A DNA stretch of 64,000 bases from Anthostomella pinea (taxonomy: Eukaryota; Ascomycota; Sordariomycetes; Xylariales; Xylariaceae), in NCBI GenBank assembly GCA_963556695.1, contig CAUWAG010000007.1:3534001-3598000 (forward strand), given 5' to 3'. This document shows positions 42,040 to 52,587 of this stretch, piece after piece. A model generated the notes under the pieces. It saw only the letters and a list, made by a program, of their open reading frames with translations. It searched no databases and had not been told where the DNA came from. Numbering within the stretch: the stretch's first letter is position 1; every line of letters begins with the position of its first letter. The translations under genes were made by a program, and so were the position numbers.

Positions 42040-43612
42040 TATATACAAATCGTAGTTAATGTTTTTACTTATAAAGAAAAACGACTGTAAAAATTAGTTA
42101 AAGCGCTTATAACTTTAACGAATAGAAAAAACTAAAAGCTAGCTAGCTAGCTAGCCTTTATCTACCTATTTATATAAAGCTTAATATCAAACCGTAGTTG
42201 AAAGCTTTTATAATAATTAAATCGTAAGGCTTAACGTAAGATGTAGAATAAGCGCCGTTTCGCTTTTTTCACTTTTTTCACCTTTTTAATTTCTTTTAAT
42301 AAATTAAAACTTATTAAAATAATAGAAAAGGTAAAACATATAACATTAAGGATTTATTAGGCGTTACTAACTTAATTATTAATTCGGCGGTATTAAGCTT
42401 ATGTAAAGTAAAGTAAATAACATATTGAGTTCGTTTATCTTATAATTACATTCGATATTTAAAGACTTTGTTTAAAACAAAGTAAGTTTATTTAAAAACT
42501 ATGAACGATATATTACGAACCAACGAACAGTGCGGCCTGATAGCAGGCCCAAAGGGGACGATTGGAAACAGGTTGACCAGAGAGTAGGGTGCTGATCAGT
42601 GGAGAGATCGGAGCAACAGAGCAACGGTACACAGATCACGCGACTAGCAGAGCCTGGGTCACGTGACTAAGAATTTGGATCACTGGATCACCATAGTGAT
42701 CCAGGGTGAGCCACCTAATCAGTGAGGGAGAGATTGGATATATAAGGACAGACATTTCCCAACCAGATAGATAGACAGTCTCTATCTCAGTGATCAATCT
42801 AAGCATCTTAGCCAACCCTAAGGTGGGAGAAATCTCCTGACAACTCGACTACACAATGAACCCAGTTCAGACCAAGCCCCAGCATCTGAGTGTCTTCTAG
42901 TTGACAGAAGCCTCTATCGTCCTTTGTGTTGACTTACCTCAGAACATAAACCCTATAGAACCCTTTAGCCTTATAGGTTAGACGTCTCGTCACACAATAT
43001 TAATTAAATATTTTTATATTTACTTTAAAAAAACTAAGTTTCAATTAGCTTTAATAATTTATATATGAATATTATTAAAACAAGTGATAAAATGAGGTAA
43101 ATTTATATAATTTGTTATTTATAATATCCATTTAAATTATAAAGGTGTTCAATTTTCTTAATAGAAGTTTATCAATAACTTATGCTTGTTTATTTCTTTA
43201 CTGTTCAAACTTTTTGAAAGTTAAATTTAATAATAATTCATGTCCAGTTGACTTTGAGTAATTTATATATATATACTTATTATAAGTTATATATAGTTAT
43301 ACTTTTTATTAATATAAAACTAATATTAAAAAGTTAGTATTATTAACAAATACCTTATAAAGCTTTTAATTAATTAATTAGTAACTTAAAAATTACTAGC
43401 TTCAAGAGTTTTAAAAGATTAAACTATTAAAATTAAGTCTTTTAAAACTTGAACGGATGAAACCTAGTAATATATTTGTCTTACAAGAATAATGAGAATA
43501 ACAATAACAATAAATATATTAAACGTATACGTATTCAAAAGGTATATTTATTTATTCAGCTGATATTTAATAAGTAAAATATAGCGAAGTCGACCGCGAT
43601 AATACTCGTAAT
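42040..43612. other. AT-rich, RIP-like block without genes
   Basis: Long AT-rich sequence dominated by TTAA/TATA strings, with no open frame of note and a GC-normal island inside (42515-42996). Its left edge (~42045-42165) is a mutated direct copy of sequence at ~43855-43965 to the right; most differences are C-to-T or G-to-A in the left copy. This is the signature expected of repeat-induced point mutation in a dead transposon. Confidence 0.7.
42515..42996. mobile_element. Possible solo LTR or small insertion inside the AT-rich block
   Basis: A 482-bp island of normal GC content within AT-rich DNA contains a TATATAA box (~42733). It is flanked by ATATT on both sides (42510-42514 and 42997-43001), a possible target duplication. 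It does not begin with TG, and a chance ATATT match is easy in AT-rich DNA, so the assignment is weak. Confidence 0.35.
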
Positions 43613-43816
43613 TGTTGGATCCATGCAATTCCAGACTGCAAACCATCTATACCAGGACCCACATGTATGATTAGATAAGATAAGATAGTGGATTGAGAGG
43701 GCACTTGGCCAGACCTTCGAGTCCAGTTAGATTCCTCTCAATCCAACCATCAGCAACATCATGACCTTGACCCTATACTCGAGTATTATGATTGATCGTT
43801 CAAGCCTGTTCCAACA
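43613..43816 (-). mobile_element. Solo LTR (204 bp, inverted relative to the 35.3-kb copy) with target duplication GTAAT
   Basis: The segment begins TGTTGGATCC and ends CTGTTCCAACA, and is flanked by GTAAT (43608-43612 and 43817-43821). Its reverse complement aligns along its whole length with 35300-35505, with scattered differences and short indels. Confidence 0.85.
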
Positions 43817-43854
43817 GTAATATAAATAAAACGGCTATTTTAAGCCGAATTTAA

Positions 43855-43965
43855 GTACAGGTCGTAAACAATATCCCTGACTTATAAGAAGAAACGACCG
43901 TAAATGTGGGTCAAGTCGCTTAGAGACCTGACGAGCAGGGCTTCTAGCTAGCTAGCAACGTACGG
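43855..43965. repeat. Direct repeat, less mutated copy of 42045-42165
   Basis: Shares the string ACTTATAA-GAA..ACGACYGTAAA and the terminal GCTAGCTAGC run with the copy 1.8 kb to the left. The left copy is the more AT-shifted one. Confidence 0.6.
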
Positions 43966-43984
43966 ACTAACTTTTAAATGCCCG

Positions 43985-44043
43985 CTGGCTGGCCTTAGGG
44001 GGGGCTCCGAAAGAGCCCTCCCGAGGAGCCCCCAAGGCCAGCC
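43985..44043. repeat. Strong hairpin (inverted repeat) at the compartment edge
   Basis: GGCTGGCCTTAGGGGGGGCT near 43988 pairs with GGAGCCCCCAAGGCCAGCC ending at 44043, with a ~16-bp loop that itself has some symmetry. No U-run follows, so it is not a bacterial-type terminator. It could be the remnant of a foldback element or an end of an inserted sequence. Confidence 0.6.
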
Positions 44044-44364
44044 GAGGCCAGCCAGGTAGGGCATCCGCGCACGTCCCGTGACCCGTCTCGCGTCAGAACT
44101 TCACTTCCATCTCCTCGGTGCGGCGCCTCGTAGCTTCGATTTTTTGGTAATCTTGCAACTTTCACGGCGTAAGCGTGGTGTGATAATCGAATGATGCCCC
44201 CGTCGTCTGAAGCGCCGGCATTGCCGGCCGTCTAATTTTGCTCCGTGATGCAAGACACGCTTCTTTGCCTCGAGTGACGATACCACCCCTTCTTGTTGCC
44301 ACCCCGTCACGTTCCGTGCCTGTTCCAACGTCATCCTGCAGACACCGCCATCGCCCAAGTCAAC

Positions 44365-44862
44365 ATGGCATCACGCAAGTTCGTTGACCCCATGACGCTG
44401 CTCCAGCTCGCGCCGGTAATATCATCATCCTGTTCGCTATGGTACTCCCGAGACCAGCAATTCTTCCTATCCAACCTCATCCAGCCAAAGCACCACAACC
44501 TCAGCAACCAGATCCTGCCGCCCTACTTCCAGTCCTTCTTCTGGCCCGGCACAGCCGCCGTGGTCGGCCTGCTCGGCACCACCTTCTGGTCATCTATGGC
44601 CGTGCTGCGCTTCTCCGGCACGCTCCTGCGCGACCGCGACTCGTTCAACTGGTACGTGGCGGGCGCGTCGTTCGCCGCGGGCCACCTGCTCTTCGTGCCG
44701 CTGGTCGCGCCCCACGTGAAGGCCATTTTCGACGACCGCAAGGATGGGAATGTTGACGAGCTGCGGGGTTGGTTGCGCGTCAATGCTATTCGCACGCTGA
44801 CTGTCGATCTCGCGGCCTGGGCTTGCTGTGTTGTGGCTGCCGTCAAGACTTTCTCCCCTTGA
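44365..44862 (+). CDS. Small four-span membrane protein
   Basis: ATG 44365 (gtcaacATGGCATC context) gives 165 residues; an upstream in-frame start at 44293 would add 24 residues that look like leader sequence. Four hydrophobic spans are visible: near residues 10-30 (LLQLAPVISSSCSLWYS), 50-75 (FFWPGTAAVVGLLGTTFWSS), 95-115 (FNWYVAGASFAAGHLLFVPL) and 138-160 (VDLAAWACCVVAAVKTF). Size and pattern resemble DUF1772/anthrone-oxygenase-like integral membrane proteins, but I see no diagnostic motif, so the family is uncertain. It is the first intact gene on the GC-normal side of the compartment boundary. Confidence 0.65.
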   Translation: MASRKFVDPMTLLQLAPVISSSCSLWYSRDQQFFLSNLIQPKHHNLSNQILPPYFQSFFWPGTAAVVGLLGTTFWSSMAVLRFSGTLLRDRDSFNWYVAGASFAAGHLLFVPLVAPHVKAIFDDRKDGNVDELRGWLRVNAIRTLTVDLAAWACCVVAAVKTFSP

Positions 44863-45940
44863 GCACGGGCTGGCCTCTGTCAGGGTGGTTGGTATTGCGC
44901 GCCTGTTTGTTCGAAGGACGACGGTAAATATTGGAGAAGAGGCGTCCGCCAACATTATTCACTGTCGGTTTATGGTATCGTGCTGGTGTCATAGATTCCG
45001 TCCTCAAGTTTCCCAGTCTATACCTCATGAAGCTCAGTTGCCGTCCACTGTCTGTCCGCAGACTGATGGGAATGTTCATGTATCTGTAGCAACACGAATC
45101 ACCGCGCCGCTTGTACCAGCATGCCTACTTCATCAAGTACATAGCTTGACTGGTATAAATGGCATAGTCAAAGGCCTCTGCTGCATGCTCCCGTTGCTCA
45201 GAACAGCCTCATCTCAGAAAAGATTGTTGGCCCAAAGTCGAGGGTGTAGGATCCGCCAAGCGAGCTATGTGCTCAATCGTGACCTCATGGTAGATACACT
45301 TATTTACATGGTCCAGCCCATATCAGTTCGGTACCTTTCCGTCTAGCTTGTATCGGCTCGGAAACGCTGACGCTTTGAGGGCACTCCGGGTTGCTGAGCA
45401 CCAGGGCTTTGACTCACAGTGTCCTACTTGAGAGACAGCATCTTTCGGGCGGGCACATTTCTAATGAGACGTGAAGCATCGGCGTAGATGGTGGACATTT
45501 AAATGACTTAGTCTAACTGTCTAAGTACCTGACGTAGCCGAAGCGAGTGTATTTATTTCTATCTAACAAAGGGACGTGCGACCTATCTGTTTCCCGAGTC
45601 TCGCATCGACTACACCAGTCGTGCCGCCAACATTCCCATACTCCGTGTGACTACTTCCTCACGAGCCTTACCCGGGACACGAGCATTGCCCGTCCTCCTC
45701 CGCAGGGATCCAGCACCTGGAGCCCTAAAGAACGCCTCAATCAGTACGCTTGCTCCTTGCAACGCAGCAGCACAGCTGATACGGACGCGGGAGCCGACTT
45801 ACCAGGGGTGCCCACGTTTCTTCGCAATTGCACTTGTCATGAGAGCCATCGCATGCCACGCAGATGTAGGGGTTCCCTCTATAAATCGTGCCTCTTTTGA
45901 CCGTCTGTTGACAGATAATTGTTAGCCCGGGCCGCGGCTA
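44863..45940. other. Intergenic region, ~1.1 kb
   Basis: Frames of up to 170 codons overlap the end of the membrane-protein gene but show no domain and probably lie in 3' UTR. No gene supported. Confidence 0.4.
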
Positions 45941-46261
45941 CTATAACATGTACACGCCGGTTCGTATCGCCGCTTTTGGCCGGCTGATCTGCTCACTTAC
46001 ACCTTCTTTCTCGCCCGTTCTCTTTGCTGACTCTGGTTCTTCCCCTGCCCGACGCAGCTTGGAGGAAGGCCCTTCAGCGTTGGAGTCTGACGGCGGCGAG
46101 TACGACCTGGCACACGCGTCCACGGTTGCTTCCGAGCCGGAGTGGTGGAGGAGACCTCGGGCTATGTCCTGGGTTCCGGTGATTGGCTTGACTGCACGCG
46201 GTACGGCGGCCTGGGCGCCCGTGAGCGCGGTGGTGGCGACGACGAGAAGTGAGAAGCGCAT
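45941..46261 (-). CDS. Candidate small secreted protein
   Basis: ATG 46261 opens a 106-residue frame with a clear signal peptide (MRFSLLVVATTALTGAQA, probable cleavage before AVPRA). The leader upstream is CA-rich as in many fungal 5' UTRs. The mature part is polar, with one Cys, no repeats and no recognised domain. A Lys-Arg pair inside (KRTGEKEG) could be a Kex2-type site. It is either a small secreted protein or a short frame with a lucky signal sequence. Confidence 0.45.
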   Translation of the reverse strand: MRFSLLVVATTALTGAQAAVPRAVKPITGTQDIARGLLHHSGSEATVDACARSYSPPSDSNAEGPSSKLRRAGEEPESAKRTGEKEGVSEQISRPKAAIRTGVYML

Positions 46262-47663
46262 GCTGAGAGCGGGTTCCGAGAAGTTCGTGATTGGGTGCTG
46301 GTTTGTGTGTGGCTTGGATGCTTTGCTTGACTTGAGAATGTTGATGGTAAAAAAAAACGAGACGGCGGTTATCTTGTCTTTTATGAACCTGCTCGAAGCT
46401 CTTCTCGGATTTCACTTATGATGTCCAGTCCCCACCGTCGTCGTCGTCAAGGCACATGAACTGCGTGGGCCATTACCGAGGACCCCGTTCAGGATGTCAT
46501 GGCTGCAATGCTTAGCTGCCCGTGTGCTGGGGATAGGGGTCCCCTGTGTCTCAGCAACCGTTGGTATCAGAGGCAAAGTTGTCGACCTGGCCCCTTTCTG
46601 CACCGAGAAGTATTGGTCGAAACCTTCAATTCTTCAATGGCTGACACATTCGGGTCAGTGACTATAGGTCGCCTCATTGCCTCGCATACGGAGCAGCGGG
46701 TCAGATGGGTCAGGTGGGCAGAGCCCCTGGGTGGGCCTGGACTTGCCCACGTGATGTAGGGACGTTTCTAGGTCCTACTGGGAGAAGAAACACTATCGCA
46801 AGAAAGGTACCGACACGTAAATAAGGTACCTAGCCAAGACGAATTCGTGCAGGATTAGATAGAGATAAGTCATCCCCATATTCCTCACGCCGTTATTGAT
46901 AGGTATTATAGCTGCCTAAGTACATGGTAGGAAACCTAGGCCGGCAACCTAGCTAGGCAGCAACCTAGGCAGGCCACCCACGCAGGTACCCCGATACCTA
47001 AGTAAGCTTTGCGTACTCGGTAGCTCCGAGCGAATTATACCTACCTTTTGAACATCTAGTTTGTGGTTACCTAATCAAGCTGGCTATCTACAATGATTTC
47101 GTGGACTCCGAGCACGAGACAATGCCGAGGTCTGGGCTCAGATAACGAGGCCCCTCGTCTGCGTCCTCGTCGTGACCGAGCTGCCAAACAGTGGCAAAAA
47201 GGCTGCCCGGCATAACCAAATCCTCGAGACAAGTAACAGCTGCTAGCAAGTGCTGAGTAGTACTTGTGGAATTCCGATTCGAGACAATTCCAATGTCTGG
47301 ATCTTCTAAGAATTGTTCACCGAGAGTCCAGATGAAGTATATTCAAAGTGGTTGCATGCTATCTCACCAAGTATAACTATACTTATCCATGGCTAGGAAG
47401 TCTGCTTGTATTTCATGCCGAAGGTTGACGAACACACACGGTCACGACATCGACATGCGCTTTGAGCACATGTCAGCAACTGCTGGCCGGGTGGATGTCT
47501 TCTCTTCCATAGATAGGGGAGGTTCATGATTTCCGAATAACTCACACAACTATATCCGGGGAGGTGATGGAAGTATTACTGTACAGACAACGTTCCCGCA
47601 CGACTCATCTTATAAGGTTCCCGCCATTGCAACTCTTTGTCCACTGCCCACATCGCTAGCCCA
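46262..47663. other. Intergenic region, ~1.4 kb
   Basis: Contains several CTAGG/CCTAGG-type short repeats (46920-47000), common in some Sordariomycete promoters and UTRs. No gene supported. Confidence 0.4.
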
Positions 47664-48377
47664 CTACCACTCGCTGCGGACATCAGCTCGTTCTTCGGCC
47701 ACAAGTAGAAATTTGGCCGTTTTTAGAGCGCGAACCGTAGAGATCTGCGTGACAACCATAAATGCGATATTTGCCGGAAACATCCATGGCCTGAAACCAG
47801 GCAATTCTTTTCGCCGCGCGTCCAGCAGTGTCCAATGAGCCAAGCCTCCCATCAGAAAGGTCCCCGTGAAGAACCAGGTCTTATGTGCGACCAAGAAGCG
47901 TGCAGCTTCGATTCTTGATTTGGTGGCATTGGATTCGGGCGGGCTTCCCACTGGTCGGGATGTATCGTGGATCTTGGCAGGTCCCCGGGGGTCGTACTGA
48001 TGGTGAGGGTGAACTTTCAGATGAGAAGCAGGAGGTGCTGGTTCGTGCTGTGTCTGTCTCGGCTCCTCGGGCGTGACCGGTGCGGATGAGACCATGCTGT
48101 CGGCCCATCTAAGAGCGGCGTACATGGGCAGATACCAGGTCAGGTGGCCGAGCATAAGAGCGCCCACACCGGCCGTCAGGCTATATCTGCGGGTTATACC
48201 AAAAGTCCTTGTGATTATCTTGTTGAAGACGCTGCGCTCATGCGTGTATGTAGGCGAGCGCAGAGCTAGGAAAGAGAGCCAACCGGCCTTGATCGAATCC
48301 CTTTGCTCGTGTAATACCCCGGCAAGCCGCATTTTCATGCCATTGGGAAGCCCCGGGGGCCGCACAGCCGCGAGCAT
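47664..48377 (-). CDS. Unrecognised membrane protein
   Basis: ATG 48377 (MLAAVRPPGL) gives 237 residues; the open frame extends further upstream but there it reads like untranslated leader. Three hydrophobic spans are visible: GALMLGHLTWYLPMYAAL, TWFFTGTFLMGGLAHW and MFPANIAFMVVTQISTVRAL. A Pro/His-rich loop (EPAPPASHLKVHPHHQYDP) separates the first from the second. The C-terminus is charged. The layout resembles small fungal organelle-membrane proteins, but I assign no family. Confidence 0.5.
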   Translation of the reverse strand: MLAAVRPPGLPNGMKMRLAGVLHEQRDSIKAGWLSFLALRSPTYTHERSVFNKIITRTFGITRRYSLTAGVGALMLGHLTWYLPMYAALRWADSMVSSAPVTPEEPRQTQHEPAPPASHLKVHPHHQYDPRGPAKIHDTSRPVGSPPESNATKSRIEAARFLVAHKTWFFTGTFLMGGLAHWTLLDARRKELPGFRPWMFPANIAFMVVTQISTVRALKTAKFLLVAEERADVRSEW

Positions 48378-49257
48378 TACATAGGCGACCTTGTGGTGAA
48401 CGGACTGTGACTCTTTGCGATTGCTGGTATGAGGTACTTTGAAGCCGCTTCGAAGCTCGCTCCTGTGGCTTGGTATGAGATACTTGATGGTTAGCGAGGA
48501 GGAGCACGTAAAAGAAGCGTGCCGGTGACTAGGAAGGGGGGAGGTTGACTCGCCCACCACGTGACATGTCGCCGCGGGCTGTCTCAGACAGTGATATTCA
48601 CCAACGGACACGCCATTCCTAAAGAAAAAGCAACGCGAGGAGATGGCCTTAGGTAGCGGAGACAGGTATCTCCAATGCAAAGAGCCTCATCCTACGCATA
48701 ACCTTTGCCTCATTATATGCCAAACAGCCAGTCTGGCTCCAAATGTCATGGGAGAGCACGGTCAGCATGGAGATTTGTCATGATTTGAGTGAATATGCCT
48801 ACTACAGCAAGAGTATCTCCGGCCTGATACCTTGACGTATCAGCTACCGGAATAACCGTCGACTCTTCTTGTTCTGGTACCTACTTGGGGCATCCGAACA
48901 GGTCGCTACCTGTATACAGAAGGCAAAAGAGACGTCCTTCCCGGCTTCTCTTTGTACCCTTGCGCCCGAACTTACATTTATCCGATCCTAAAGGTTTGGA
49001 TACCAGTGGAATAGACTGGTGCCAACTCGGTCAGAATTCACATTCAAGCGGAAGAACCGCGTTTCGCGGTGGTTTTTCCCGTAGCAAGCCACCCATTCGT
49101 AGTGATTCGGCGCTTTCAAGCCGCTCAATCGATGAGTTGCCAGCTGGGATGTCTTTGATGTTGATATCCATTTATCAAGCGGCTATAGCGCCGTGGAATT
49201 AGAGGCCACGGCTCTGATACTCATACATACCCCTTGACGACTCAAGTAGTCCCAGAT
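48378..49257. other. Divergent intergenic region, ~880 bp
   Basis: Promoters of the minus-strand membrane protein and the plus-strand gene at 49258. Nothing else seen. Confidence 0.4.
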
Positions 49258-50445
49258 ATGTCACCGTCATCACACCATGCCAGCTCTCCTTTGCCGGGAA
49301 ACCAGCAGCACAAGCGCGTACTAGAACTCGACGACGACGACCTCAGCGACCTCAGCGCCGCCCTCAAAGGCCTAGCGCGAGGAAGTTACCCCAGACTCGA
49401 TGCAGTTCCCGTGGCATTGAACGCCTACGCCTACAGGGCGCACCGGTCTGATGCCCGGTCACAGCCGCGCGCGTACTTCCACAGTATCACCACCGTCGCA
49501 GCGCAAAACTCGCGGTCAAACGCCCTACCCGTAATGGAACTCGACAACCCCGTCCTGTACGACCTGGACAGGCAGTGGCATCCGATCCGGTATGCAGCGG
49601 CTCCGAGTCTCATCCAGGATCCAGCTAGCTACCGCTTCGTCTGTTTTATCCATAAGCACCGCATCGATTTGAGGAGCAGTAGGCAGAAAGCCATCTACAC
49701 GATCAGCATCTGGGATCGCGAGGTAGGTCGGGCGTCTTGAGAGGCTTGTTTTCGTGGCACTGCTGACGATGCTGGTACAGTGGGACGAGCTCACGTGGCA
49801 TGACACGTACCCCCTATGTCGAGAAGCCCGCCGTGATGAGATTCGGACCTTCTGGCGCACGGTCGCTATGCCGGGCTTCCCGCTCGGTCATCCGCGGCAG
49901 GAATTCATGGACCGGATACGGTATCGTACGGGCTACCACGCTTGTGAGCGTGTAGAGCACATGATCCGCGACAATATCGCCCCACGGCATACCCTCTGGT
50001 CTGTCAGTGAGTGATACCTCAAGTCAATCCTTGCCCTTTTTAGGCATGTCGTAGGAGTTGGTCTTCATGTTGGTGGTACCTTTGCCGACGACTCCGAGGA
50101 GGACAGTGACTGACTGAAGTTGCTGCAGTGGCCATTGCAATCCACCATATGAACAACACGCACGACCCGCAAGTGAGCATCGTGCCAGACAAGCTGGAGC
50201 TCTTCGGCGGACAAGCGAAGGAGCTGCTGCCGCAGTTCTTCGCGCACGTGCTGTGGATGTGCCTAGATGCTCGGCCGGACTGGAGTGAAGACCGGCAGAG
50301 ACGATTCGTTGCCCAGTTCAAGATTCTCGAGCGTTTGCGGTGGATGAAGGTTCGTACTCGAAAGTATCTGGAGCGTCGTGTATCGCCCGATGGGGGTGGA
50401 GACGGAGGGTCGCCAGAGTGGGTGTTTGAGTGCCTGAGGATATGA
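49258..50445 (+). CDS. Unrecognised three-exon protein
   Basis: Exons 49258-49722, 49781-50006 and 50129-50445 join in phase (GTAGGT..TACAG; GTGAGT..CTGCAG) to give 335 residues. An earlier in-frame TTG is not used as a start. The N-terminus is polar with an acidic DDDDLSDLSAALKGL helix. The middle contains LDNPVLYDLDRQWHPI, RFVCFIHKHRIDLRSSRQK and YTISIWDREWDELTWHDTY. The C-terminal third has an alternating hydrophobic/charged pattern (ELLPQFFAHVLWMCLDARP, FKILERLRWMKVRTRKYL). The layout is reminiscent of Ulp1-like cysteine-protease relatives but the catalytic motifs are not evident. Function unknown. Confidence 0.65.
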
Positions 50446-50914
50446 GGACCCTCATTGCTATCCCGGGGGATTGAATGAGTGCAGAGGCCAAGGGTGGTGG
50501 TTTGGGACTGTGCGGGCGACCAGTCCCCAGTGTATTCACTGGTTGGGTACTGGGATCTGCAGCTGAAAGTTTCCTGGCTTCTCTTCTCCGATAGATCTTC
50601 ACTGAGAAGCAGATGAAGGCTTTGAAAATGGCACAACCAAATCAGAGCCACGTCGGAGAACATACACTGCATCGCTGTCCAGATACGTATCATGTCATCT
50701 GAGAAATCGAGCAGTGATCCGCATGTCACATGCGTCTAAAAGAGCAAAACGTAGCCGCCCGACACTATCTCTAACCAAGTCAGTGAATAAGTAGAATATA
50801 ACGTATGGAAGGCAGGCATAGGAAGCCACAGCGAAAGCAAAACACGCTTATACCCGACACCATGTGAGACGCCCCTCCGAACCAAGTCAAGCACACGTTC
50901 TCCTCGCAGCCCAC
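50446..50914. other. Convergent intergenic region, ~470 bp
   Basis: 3' flanks of two genes. Nothing else seen. Confidence 0.4.
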
Positions 50915-51730
50915 CTAGCTGCTCTTGCTGCTCTTACTGCTGTCGCTGCTCGAGCTGCTGCTGCGACTATGACTCTTGTGCTTGTGCTTCTTCTCCTTGT
51001 GCTTCTTGTGCCCACCATAAGCAGCGAATGCTCCAGCACCAGCGGGCATCCCATAGCCAGACGGCATGTGCCCACCACCGCCATGTTGCGCCCCATGCTG
51101 CGTCCCGTATCCGGCTGGCGCGTGTCCGCCTCCATGTCCGGAGCTACTGCCGTGTTTGCCGGCCCCGAGATAAGAGGCCGCCGCCGCTGCGCCCATGGCC
51201 AGAAGCGGGTTGCTGCCACCGCTGCCACCGTGGCCACCGCCACCGTGGCTTCCGCCGCCCATCAAGCCTCCGATCATCGAGCCAAGGCCCTTGTCGTGCT
51301 CGCCTTGTTGACCACCCCCATGTTGACCTTGTTGGTGCTGCGCGTAGGGATCGCCGCCCTGCGCATGTTGGTTCTGGTAGCCCTGTTGGGCGTAGCCTTG
51401 CGCGGCGCCGTGCTGGCCGCCCGGGGGCGCACCGTAGGGTTGCTGCGGCGGATAGGGAGAGTGGTGGCCCTGCGGCGGCGCACCATACTGTTGGTTGTGC
51501 GATTGTTGAGGCGGGTAGGGCGAGTGCGACGCAGATGGGCCACCGCCGTATTGATGCTGGGGAGGGTACTGGTCCTGCTGCTGGTACTGCTGAGGAGGAT
51601 ATTGACCTTGGGGCGGGTATTGTCCATGTTGCGGAGGGTACTGTCCTTGCTGGGGGGGATACTGTCCCTGCTGACGGGGAGGGTACCCTTCACCGCCACC
51701 GTTGCCACCGTAGTAGTTTTGGTTAGACAT
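50915..51730 (-). CDS. Pro/Gln/Gly/Tyr-rich low-complexity protein with basic-Ser tail
   Basis: ATG 51730 (MSNQNYYGGNGGG) gives 271 residues. The first ~150 residues consist of YPPQQGQ-type repeats. A short hydrophobic glycine-zipper-like segment follows (GLGSMIGGLMGGG, then LLAMGAAAAASYLGAG), then Gly/His-rich sequence, a Lys/His cluster (KKHKEKKHKHKSH) and a Ser tail. The composition is prion-like and disordered; such proteins in fungi are variously stress-related, membrane-associated or condensate-forming. No catalytic domain. The long opposite-strand frames over this gene are composition artefacts. Confidence 0.7.
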   Translation of the reverse strand: MSNQNYYGGNGGGEGYPPRQQGQYPPQQGQYPPQHGQYPPQGQYPPQQYQQQDQYPPQHQYGGGPSASHSPYPPQQSHNQQYGAPPQGHHSPYPPQQPYGAPPGGQHGAAQGYAQQGYQNQHAQGGDPYAQHQQGQHGGGQQGEHDKGLGSMIGGLMGGGSHGGGGHGGSGGSNPLLAMGAAAAASYLGAGKHGSSSGHGGGHAPAGYGTQHGAQHGGGGHMPSGYGMPAGAGAFAAYGGHKKHKEKKHKHKSHSRSSSSSSDSSKSSKSS

Positions 51731-52585
51731 TGTCACCGGTGGTGTTCGAAACTATAGACAAATATCGATGCGGTTTGGTCTCGTAGGTCAATCGCCGCTC
51801 GGGTCCATTGCTCGCGTTGAATAGGTACTAAGTAGTTGAGAAGGTGTGTTGCTGTTGGAAGAAGCGTCAGCACGAGCAAAAAACGGAAGGATGAAGACAG
51901 AGAGCTGTCCGCGGGCGGCCTCTTGGCACAAAGGCCATTCAATGAGACCTCGGGCAGTGATGACCAACAGCTCTTGGCGATATTTGTCGCTGACGTCGAT
52001 TGTCCCGCGTGGTCCAAGTTCACCACCTGCACCTCGAGTCACCGCGACTCCCATGCGCGCGTCACCGCTGTGGGTCTGTGTTACACGTCTGTTACACTGC
52101 ATTCCATTGCAATCAACTTGGCTCACTTATGATTGGTTTATAGTCCGATGGGATTGAAGAGCTTACCGGTAAGCTTGTACACTTGCAGTGATCCTTCGCA
52201 GGGATGCGAAACCAATCCTCTGACTGGCTCTGACCCGGGAGTCTGATTCGAGTTTCAAGCGAATAGGGGCATATGTACCTAAGTTATCGATACTATCTAA
52301 CCATTGCCGGACTTGTAGCTGTAGGGTTGATCAGGCAGAGGTCGCGCCGCGGCACGCCCTTTGTCACACGTAATGCGTCCTGAAGAGTTGACTTACATAT
52401 ACTAGTATGCAAGATTTAAAGGGATGTCAGATGTCCCTCGAATGAGGTCTAGCAGGACCTACATATGCAAACCCGGCGCGCGCAAGATCTCCATCTGCGT
52501 TTAACCGATCCATCCCCACGGGGTAGGGCCCGTATTTAACCGCAAGCCCGCGCTACTGTTTTAGGTACATTATATAAGTACTATA
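51731..52585. other. Intergenic region, ~850 bp
   Basis: Promoter side of the low-complexity gene. No gene supported. Confidence 0.4.
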
Positions 52586-52587
52586 TA

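Noticed and set aside
43985..44043. Intrinsic transcription terminator
   Set aside because: Bacterial-type terminators do not apply to this nuclear fungal DNA and no T-run follows the stem.
44828..45346. 172-codon frame after the small membrane-protein gene
   Set aside because: It starts inside the preceding gene in another register, has no domain, and looks like 3' UTR.
50864..51757. Long plus-strand frames over the low-complexity gene
   Set aside because: Mirror-image of Pro/Gln/Gly codons; hydrophobic Leu/Val runs are a composition artefact.
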